Below, one piece after another: positions 57,668-64,000 of a DNA stretch of 64,000 bases; position 1 is the stretch's first letter; each line of letters begins with the position of its first letter. Location: assembly GCA_001600355.1 (NCBI GenBank), contig BCJU01000005.1, forward strand, positions 590,099 to 654,098, in the 5' to 3' direction. The DNA is from Meira nashicola. Lineage: Eukaryota; Basidiomycota; Exobasidiomycetes; Exobasidiales; Brachybasidiaceae. Position numbers and translations under genes: made by a program. The notes below the pieces were generated by a model that made no database searches, was not told the origin of the DNA, and saw only the letters and a program-made list of their open reading frames with translations.

Positions 57668-59725
57668 TTAAAAAATAAGAAGTTGTTTCCATCTTCTTTG
57701 TTTGTTAACATCTTTCCAAATGTTATTGAGAAAGTATGGCGATAATTCCGCTCCTTCTTCTGAACATTCTATTGTCTTCCTTTGTTCCCAAATCTCTTCG
57801 ACCAAATTCAAAAATACATGCAATGCACCACAATGTGCAATGTCTATGAACTTTTGTAGTATTGGTCTACATTTCCCTTGTTGATCAGGCTTTGCAGCAA
57901 TACTTGCTTGTAAATATGCCCAAGTTACGTGTCCATCCGCTGCCCAGTTATTGCTCCATTCGGGTACTTCCCTTCTTGGTTTAATATATTGAAGATGTTT
58001 CATACTTTGTTGTGGTTCTTCTGTAGTCTTTTGGACGGTTTGTAGACTGTTCAAAAATCGTAAAATCAGTAAGATTTCCTTCTTTACTCCATCCATACTT
58101 CCTAATAAAACACGAGCAAAATAAATCAATGCGCCTGCCTGTAAAATCTCAAAAAGTATAAATCGTAATTCTGCAGCTGCAACGCTATCTTGAATGATCG
58201 ATCTTGGTCTACAACTACGTATTTGCGCTTCCGTCGCTCTAGCTTCACATAAAAGTACTTGAACTTTTTTTGCTGTCTCAGCATCAATATCGTTCAAGAT
58301 TAGCGATGAATTTGCGTGTAATTTTGTAGAGAATGTTTTTAGAATAGAAGATGATCTATCACATTCAAACGCTACAAGTCCTTTTTCCACTTTAGAGGTA
58401 CGAGCAACAGCCTCTAAAAGATCTATAGGCCATCCAGTAACGCATTGAGTCGAATCCAAGACGGATTCTGTATCTTCCTCTTCCCAAGTACGAATTGCTA
58501 AAATTATTTCTTGAATTTCTTCAAAAGGTACCCCGGAACCAGAACCCATAGTTTGTGAAAATGTATCCCACCATAAAAGAATGCGAACTAAGAAACGAAA
58601 ATGAGAGCCAATACCTGTATCTATCACACATTTATGCTCCTTTTCGAAACGAAGGATCGTTAAAATTAAATTTAAAGCAATCGGTAAGCATTTATTGGTT
58701 TCATGCGCGATTCCCGAATCGAACTGTTCGACGTGTGCAACCAGAATAGCTATAGCGAGCACTTCTAGAGCACTCTTTGTCACTTTTTCAATTTGATCGG
58801 AGGCTGTTTGATTATTTTTACTGTATAAATGTTGCCAAGACTGTTTTTTACCTTCTTGTACCAATTCGTTCCAAACCCGAAGAGAATACGTCATATGTGA
58901 ATAGCCTATTGCGCGATGATTCGTTTGGCTTTTATGTGAAAGTGAGATCAAGCCTACAGAAGTGACTAAGCGAAAAACAACTTCACTCTGTAAAGATAAA
59001 TTTCCGAAAACGATTCTCCATCTATTTGCCTCAGCAGGAATGATGTGAAAGCATTGGACGACGTGATTGAAGAAATGCGTAACGCCAAGCAATTGAGTTT
59101 GAGAAGTACATAATCGTTCTAGTTGACTTTGTAGTATTGCATTCCTTTTTCCAGCTCCATTTTCGCTTATTCCAACCTGATTTGATGAGCTTATTATTAT
59201 ATTTTCTGTTTCTATCGGATTCGGTGTTTGACTTCGAGCATCAATAGAAGAATCAGCATTCATCCAATTCCAATCTATCGGTGTCTCTCCGTCCATAACC
59301 TCGTTCCAAATAGATGAAAGAAGACTATCGAATGATTGATGTTGTTCTCCACTACTTGTTGCCATTGAAGAATTCGTCGGAAGACGATTTGGGTTTAACT
59401 GATCATATTGTACTGATGAGGTTGTTGACTGATTATGGTGTGCAGTCGGAATACTAATTCCATTATGTATACCTTGGAGAATTTGGGGGAAATCGTTGAC
59501 CTTTTGAAGTTGAATGGATGATCTTTCTGAATCTGTGCTAGGATGATCAGAAGTATATCCATGGCAAACTCTACATTCGATAGCGCACCTTTGACATGTT
59601 GGCCTTGTCTCATCACATTTCAATTTTCGTCTTTTACACGTTAAACATCCTCCACGACTACGAGTATGCCTTTTTTGACGCTTTCGAGGTGAATTTTGAG
59701 TGATCATCAGCGCACATGTTTGCAT
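57668..59725 (-). CDS. Zn2Cys6 transcription factor next to amine oxidase and permeases
   Basis: A 685-residue regulator from ATG 59725 (alternative ATG 59707; the frame opens further upstream only at a TTG). The cluster GGCLTCKRRKLKCDETRPTC followed by QRCAIECRVCHGY gives six zinc ligands at Cys 27, 30, 37, 44, 47 and 54; an extra Cys at 51 lies inside the last interval. A basic run RKRQKRHTRSR precedes it as nuclear signal. A Ser/Asn/Gln-rich linker and a long helical middle and C-terminal region follow, consistent with the fungal-specific TF domain of the Fungal_trans_2 type. The location between an amine oxidase/permease pair and a methionine-type permease makes it a candidate local regulator. 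A perfect inverted repeat lies upstream of its start (59959-59980). Confidence 0.9.
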   Translation of the reverse strand: MQTCALMITQNSPRKRQKRHTRSRGGCLTCKRRKLKCDETRPTCQRCAIECRVCHGYTSDHPSTDSERSSIQLQKVNDFPQILQGIHNGISIPTAHHNQSTTSSVQYDQLNPNRLPTNSSMATSSGEQHQSFDSLLSSIWNEVMDGETPIDWNWMNADSSIDARSQTPNPIETENIIISSSNQVGISENGAGKRNAILQSQLERLCTSQTQLLGVTHFFNHVVQCFHIIPAEANRWRIVFGNLSLQSEVVFRLVTSVGLISLSHKSQTNHRAIGYSHMTYSLRVWNELVQEGKKQSWQHLYSKNNQTASDQIEKVTKSALEVLAIAILVAHVEQFDSGIAHETNKCLPIALNLILTILRFEKEHKCVIDTGIGSHFRFLVRILLWWDTFSQTMGSGSGVPFEEIQEIILAIRTWEEEDTESVLDSTQCVTGWPIDLLEAVARTSKVEKGLVAFECDRSSSILKTFSTKLHANSSLILNDIDAETAKKVQVLLCEARATEAQIRSCRPRSIIQDSVAAAELRFILFEILQAGALIYFARVLLGSMDGVKKEILLILRFLNSLQTVQKTTEEPQQSMKHLQYIKPRREVPEWSNNWAADGHVTWAYLQASIAAKPDQQGKCRPILQKFIDIAHCGALHVFLNLVEEIWEQRKTIECSEEGAELSPYFLNNIWKDVNKQRRWKQLLIF

Positions 59726-60040
59726 TAAGCGGTCATCTTTTGTTAGTGGTGATCGGGAAACAGGAACCAAACTCGTTTTTTTTAAGCTTTAAATTATGCA
59801 CTATAGGAAATTTTAACTGCCATGCATGACGCGCTGGGCTGCGCGGGGCAAATATTGTACAACATTTGGGCACAACAATTTATCACAATTTAATTTGTAC
59901 ACAACAACAGTAAACCAAAATCTTATTTGTCAACACAGTTGACCAAAATAATTCTATATTGTTGTGCTTGTGCACAACAATTAAACACACAATATTATTT
60001 ATCAACAATCTTATTTGTACACAATAGTGATACAAAATTT
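59726..60040. other. Repeat-rich intergenic region upstream of the Zn2Cys6 gene
   Basis: No gene. The segment 59865-60030 is built of imperfect direct copies of GCACAACAATT and TTATTTGTACACAA words and includes one perfect inverted repeat listed separately. It lies between the start of the Zn2Cys6 gene and the end of the methionine-permease-like gene. Confidence 0.6.
59959..59980. repeat. Perfect 9-bp inverted repeat (4-nt spacer)
   Basis: TTGTTGTGC, spacer TTGT, GCACAACAA. It lies about 235 bp upstream of the Zn2Cys6 regulator start. It could be a dimeric regulator site or a hairpin in RNA; function is inferred only. Confidence 0.8.
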
Positions 60041-61708
60041 TTATTCATAAACTTTTTCAAAAGTAACGATTTTTGTTCCATCCGAAAGGGTTTGAGCTCG
60101 TTGTTCGAGCTTATAATTTCCGATTCTTGGTAAGATTTGATGCCATAATAACCAATAAAATCCTCCTAAAGCAAAAATTCCAATCGAAACAGCAGGCGCG
60201 AGAGCATACCATAATGTTTCATAAACAGCATCACTTGCACGTTTGGGAGAAATCCATGGAACGATGACCAAAAATATTGAAACGAGAGTGTAAAATAAGG
60301 CAATAGGCAAAGTAGCACGAATTGGAGCTGACCAATCTTTTGCCCATTGAGGACGGAATCGACGAGGTAAATAAACACTCAATAAACCCAAACCAACGGC
60401 AGAATTGACCACATTAAGTGGATATGAGGACAAGTTCAAGACAAAGTTATAAGCATCACCTGCGGGAGGTGCAAGCATGATGATGAGTGTCATGGCTACA
60501 TGCCAGCTTACACCTGCCAAAGGTGCTTTGAAAGGTCGATTACTAGCAAAGAATTTCGAAAACGGAATCAGGCCATCCCGTCCAAGTGCTTGATTTAGGC
60601 GTCCTTGGGAAAATACTACAGAAAAAACGTTTGCTACAGCTGAAAGTGCGACAAATACAGACAATGCTCTTGCTGATCGTTCTCCGAAAACGTTTTTGAA
60701 AAAGAGAGCTGCAATGATTTGCTTGCTTTGTAAGACTTCCTCTCTAGGTACAGCAGCGAAATAGGCAATTTGCACTAATTCATACAAGATCGTAATGACT
60801 AAAAGTGCAATCGGTCCTGCATAACGCATTGTACGAATTGGATTACGTACTTCTCCCATTGCATAAAACACGTTTGAATAACCTACATAACTCCAAATTG
60901 CGTTATAAATGCATTGAGAGATACCGTAAATGTCATTCCGTGATCCTGCGAATGCGTTGTCGAAATTGCGTGGCTTTTGTTCCAATTTCACATGACCGGC
61001 TAAAGCAGCAAAACCTGCAAATGTGATTAATAACAAGATGAAAAATTTGATTAAACCGAGTGCATTTTGGAAACGAACCCCCCATTTGAGTAAAGTACCA
61101 TGTGCAATAACAGCAGCAAGCAAGATTGCGATTCCAATACCCTTTGCAGCCCATTCCCGAGATTCATTTCCACCTGCACGAATGAAGTATTGTCCTGCAG
61201 TATATGCATTTCCTGCTGCTTGTCCGAGTAACAAAGCTTGTGCTCCATACATTGATGCTACCAAAAACTTTGGCTTACGATAAACTTTTTCAAGATAATT
61301 CAATTCTCCTCCATTTCTAGGCATAGCAGATGCGAATTCAGCATAAACGAAATAGCCAGTAAATGCTACTATACTGCCTATTATCCAATACAACAAACTC
61401 ATTCCTACAGATCCACTTTGACCAAGAATTGTTCCTGTTGTTGCAAATACACCTGTACCAACAATTCGATTTGCCATAATAAAGACAGCGGAAATCATAC
61501 CCAAAGAACGACCTTGTGGTAATTCAGAAGATGCGATCGAAGAGACATCATCGTGTGTTTGACGAATACCCTCTTCTGTTTCATTGTTTTCTTTTCCATC
61601 TAATTTGGATATAGTGTTGTTGTTACTAAACAAGATTGCATCATCGCCATGTTTGCTAGCAATTGGCGAATGTTTACCATGTTCTTCATCGGAAGAATGA
61701 GAAGACAT
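60041..61708 (-). CDS. Amino-acid permease, LAT / high-affinity methionine permease (Mup1)-like
   Basis: A 555-residue APC transporter from ATG 61708 (the open frame starts three codons earlier at TTG). An acidic Ser-rich cytosolic N-tail (~65 residues) precedes twelve helices beginning GRSLGMISAVFIMANRIVGTGVFATTGTILGQSGS, the helix-1 pattern of the yeast Mup1/Mup3 and animal LAT family. YAEFASAMPRNGGELNYLEKVYRKPKF and IYNAIWSYVGYSNVFYAMGEVRNPIRTMRYAGP are further family motifs. It likely imports methionine, cysteine or other neutral amino acids. The C-terminus is short and hydrophilic. It ends about 315 bp from the start of the Zn2Cys6 gene, in the same orientation. Confidence 0.92.
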   Translation of the reverse strand: MSSHSSDEEHGKHSPIASKHGDDAILFSNNNTISKLDGKENNETEEGIRQTHDDVSSIASSELPQGRSLGMISAVFIMANRIVGTGVFATTGTILGQSGSVGMSLLYWIIGSIVAFTGYFVYAEFASAMPRNGGELNYLEKVYRKPKFLVASMYGAQALLLGQAAGNAYTAGQYFIRAGGNESREWAAKGIGIAILLAAVIAHGTLLKWGVRFQNALGLIKFFILLLITFAGFAALAGHVKLEQKPRNFDNAFAGSRNDIYGISQCIYNAIWSYVGYSNVFYAMGEVRNPIRTMRYAGPIALLVITILYELVQIAYFAAVPREEVLQSKQIIAALFFKNVFGERSARALSVFVALSAVANVFSVVFSQGRLNQALGRDGLIPFSKFFASNRPFKAPLAGVSWHVAMTLIIMLAPPAGDAYNFVLNLSSYPLNVVNSAVGLGLLSVYLPRRFRPQWAKDWSAPIRATLPIALFYTLVSIFLVIVPWISPKRASDAVYETLWYALAPAVSIGIFALGGFYWLLWHQILPRIGNYKLEQRAQTLSDGTKIVTFEKVYE

Positions 61709-62267
61709 GGTCGTCAAATCTTCTCTGAGAGGTGAGTAAGAGGTTGTAAAGGAAGAACATCTTCAAAGTTATGCTTAAATATATGTATGTATGCGTGTCC
61801 CATCGTTCCTGAACCTGTGAACTTGATCACACCATTCATGCCCAGCCCCTTGGCAAAAAGTTTACATACTTTGTCCGAGATGGCGAAAAATAAAAATAAA
61901 AAATTTCCAAAAAAAAATCGGGGATAAAATGAAACAGCACTTTTGCAGTCCAACAAGATCCGGCGTAAAGACCGTCATGCACGCTAGATTGATTGTTGCG
62001 GTGTTGGTAATTAAAGTGTTAAAGTGCTGACCGCGTCAAGGTTTAAGCTAATTCTGAGCACGTCATTCTTGCATAATTCTGTCCATCTTACACCATCATC
62101 GGCTAAAAGGAAGGAATATGTACATGTGTAACTTAACGGACAAGACCATGCGGTTATAACTTTGATCACACCATCATCCATCTTGGCATTCATGTATACA
62201 GTCAGGTATGTATGCTTTGAATTATATACATATATCAGGAACATGATTAAATGCAGGAACAATTCAA
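61709..62267. other. Intergenic region between permease and alkaline phosphatase genes
   Basis: No gene; the permease promoter on the left and 3' flank of the phosphatase on the right. Several TATGTATG-like AT alternations. Nothing else recognised. Confidence 0.45.
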
Positions 62268-63983
62268 CTACAATTCAGAACGACGCTCGAGATGACTACG
62301 TGCTGCGAATGAATGACTTCTTTCGTGGGCATTTGCTGCCCTTTTTGCGTAATCGCTGTATAATTGCGTATTTTCTAAATGAGAATAACCGACATTCCGT
62401 TTTTGTGATGGACGGTTAGGTAAAACACGCTTAGTACCTGAATGATATTCTCCGGTATATGTCGTCTTATTTGCAGATTGTGCACCTGGTTGAACATCAG
62501 AGCCATTGTTCAATTTACGTGAAACACTTTGAAGATCTAAATCAAGGTATTTTGCTGTCCATTGACCTATCCAAGTATTTTCATGATTACCTTTGAATTG
62601 TTCCAAGATGGAAAGGTTGCGTTTATCCTTAACGTATGCATACAAGGGCACATCGACTCCTGAATGACCAGTTGTTGACCATCCGAGGTGGCTACGCCAA
62701 TTCAAGATGCTTGCGAGCCAAATTGTCAAACTTAATCCACTATCACTTTCTTTTGACAAATCTACTGCTCTTTGGACTTCATCATCTTGAACATCTGCAA
62801 CTGCAAGGTTATCTTTGATGATCGTATCACGCATATAGTTGAATTGATCTGCGTCACTCTTGTTCTTTGCCCAAGACAAGAATTGAGCAGAAAGGAATTC
62901 AGTCGAATGTTTTGCGCCAAAGAGAACGTTTGGATACCATGCATATTCTGCTTCTTTATCTTCAATTCTTTGTTCAGCTAAAGTTAAACCACCGCATTCA
63001 TGATCACTTGTAGAGATGACGATATATTCTGGATCGTTTGATGGTCCACGTTCGTTTTCATCAACCCATTTGGTAACGGCTTCAAACATATTGTTATATT
63101 CTACGATATCGTAAAAGTGACCGATTGGATCATTATTGTGAGCTGCATGATCGATACGTGCACCTTCGATCATGATGAAGAATGGTTTACCTGCTTGTTT
63201 GAGTGCAGTTAATGCTCCGATTGCCATTTCTGTTAAACTTGGTTCAACTGTTGAATTTCTATCAATCTCATAAGACATATGACTTTTGGTGAATAGACCT
63301 AAACTTGGCAATTTTACAGCTTTACCGCCTTGATATTTGTCAAATTGAGTTTTATTGAAAACAACATCCCAACCAGCTTTTTGAGCTTCTGCGACAAGAT
63401 CACGAGTATCTTTACGTGAAGAACCGGAAGTAGTATTTGGAGTGAAGTGGCGTAGACCACCCCCCCAAATAAGATCGACTTGACGACCTAAAACTGTACC
63501 ACCTAATTCTTGAACTGCTATTTCATTTTCCAAATCACGATCACTAATATGAGCAGCATAACTTGCAGGAGTAGCATGTGTTACACGACTTGTAGTAACC
63601 AAAGCAGTATTATAATCTTTTTGTTTAGCAGCTTCTAAAACTGTTCCACAAGCAACTTTTGCATCATCAACACCGATGTATGCATTTTTACTCTTTAAAC
63701 CGCATGAATAAGCTGTTGCACTTGCTGCTGAATCTGTTACGTAACTATCGGTTGATCTAGTTCGAATTGTTCCTAAATTATATTTATCCAATTGCAATTC
63801 TGTATCCCATGGTTTACCATCTTTGGCTTGTTTTAATGAACGAGCAAAAGTTATAGAAGCAGGACCATGACCGTCACTAATTAATTGAATAACTGATCTC
63901 TTCTTGTGTTTATTGTGAGGATTAGCGGAAGTAGCTACTATCCAAACTGTCAAGAGTAAAAAGACAAAAGAAGGAAATCGCAT
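62268..63983 (-). CDS. Secreted alkaline phosphatase with a dibasic C-terminal tail
   Basis: A 571-residue protein with a signal peptide (MRFPSFVFLLLTVWIVATSA) and an adjacent KKR. Alkaline-phosphatase motifs appear in order: IQLISDGHGPAS (metal Asp), VTDSAASATAYSCG with the nucleophilic Ser, VTTSRVTHATPASYAAH, MIEGARIDHAAHNND, STSDHECGG and TTGHSGVDVPLYA with the last metal His. The enzyme hydrolyses phosphomonoesters using two Zn and one Mg. The catalytic domain ends near residue 490 (YLDLDLQSVSRKL). The remaining ~80 residues are unusual: hydrophilic, with dibasic KR at about 518, 528 and 547 and RR near 567. No C-terminal membrane anchor is obvious. Only 17 bases of upstream sequence lie inside the window. 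Confidence 0.94.
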   Translation of the reverse strand: MRFPSFVFLLLTVWIVATSANPHNKHKKRSVIQLISDGHGPASITFARSLKQAKDGKPWDTELQLDKYNLGTIRTRSTDSYVTDSAASATAYSCGLKSKNAYIGVDDAKVACGTVLEAAKQKDYNTALVTTSRVTHATPASYAAHISDRDLENEIAVQELGGTVLGRQVDLIWGGGLRHFTPNTTSGSSRKDTRDLVAEAQKAGWDVVFNKTQFDKYQGGKAVKLPSLGLFTKSHMSYEIDRNSTVEPSLTEMAIGALTALKQAGKPFFIMIEGARIDHAAHNNDPIGHFYDIVEYNNMFEAVTKWVDENERGPSNDPEYIVISTSDHECGGLTLAEQRIEDKEAEYAWYPNVLFGAKHSTEFLSAQFLSWAKNKSDADQFNYMRDTIIKDNLAVADVQDDEVQRAVDLSKESDSGLSLTIWLASILNWRSHLGWSTTGHSGVDVPLYAYVKDKRNLSILEQFKGNHENTWIGQWTAKYLDLDLQSVSRKLNNGSDVQPGAQSANKTTYTGEYHSGTKRVLPNRPSQKRNVGYSHLENTQLYSDYAKRAANAHERSHSFAARSHLERRSEL

Positions 63984-64000
63984 CTTTTTAGATAAGAAAG

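Noticed and set aside
1..64000. CRISPR arrays, transposons, LTRs, rRNA and tRNA genes
   Set aside because: I looked for regular spacers, terminal repeats, transposase or reverse-transcriptase motifs and tRNA B-box-like words in the gaps and found none convincing; small RNA genes could still be missed by eye.

Overview
The window looks like a compact piece of a fungal nuclear chromosome. Genes lie about one per 1.8 kb on both strands. Most are single-exon, and the introns I can define are short (59-76 nt) with GTGAGT or GTGAGA donors and CAG/TAG acceptors. The set is typically fungal: two Zn2Cys6 regulators, a bZIP-type regulator, a GH43 glycosidase, a caleosin, a secretory lipase, a copper amine oxidase, several APC/MFS permeases and many small secreted proteins. 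A yeast-like basidiomycete (for example Ustilaginomycotina) fits the few short introns and the clusters of lineage-specific secreted proteins, but this is inference. I see no transposon, CRISPR array, rRNA or tRNA gene.

Layout. 0.7-4.6 kb: a conserved fungal protein of unknown function and a Zn2Cys6 regulator. 4.7-7.7 kb: three secreted paralogues on the minus strand, the last broken by one in-frame TGA. 8.5-17 kb: an amidohydrolase, a GH43 exo-galactanase-like enzyme, an anion:cation symporter, a nucleotide-sugar transporter and a frameshifted epoxide-hydrolase-like gene. 17-27.6 kb: an ABCC transporter, an alpha/beta hydrolase, an X-family DNA polymerase and an amino-acid transporter. 27.8-32.1 kb: an island of six small secreted proteins, mostly very basic, including three tandem paralogues that share an N-terminal HWTD motif. 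32.6-37.6 kb: a peroxisomal acyl-CoA oxidase and a sucrose-transporter-like protein. 38.4-39.7 kb: a two-domain defensin-like precursor convergent with a Cys-rich secreted protein. 40.6-43.2 kb: a carbonyl-reductase-like SDR and a frame-disrupted bZIP/DUF3425 regulator. 43.9-53.2 kb: mostly secreted or membrane enzymes (phospholipase C-type phosphoesterase, multicopper oxidase, purple acid phosphatase, secretory lipase) and a caleosin. 53.5-61.7 kb: a nitrogen-utilisation-like group (copper amine oxidase, APC permease, Zn2Cys6 regulator, methionine-permease-like transporter). 62.3-64.0 kb: an alkaline phosphatase with an unusual dibasic C-terminal tail.

The genes suggest a saprotrophic or host-associated fungus that releases phosphate from lipids and phosphoesters (three different phosphatases/phosphodiesterases), takes up sugars and amino acids, and secretes small proteins. 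The most unusual observations are the defensin-like precursor with Kex2-type linkers, the HWTD secreted family (one member carries a 26-residue stretch resembling the core of the caleosin encoded 20 kb away), and the secreted family with a nonsense-disrupted member. Two further genes carry single-base frameshifts at homopolymers, which may be real mutations or residual assembly errors.
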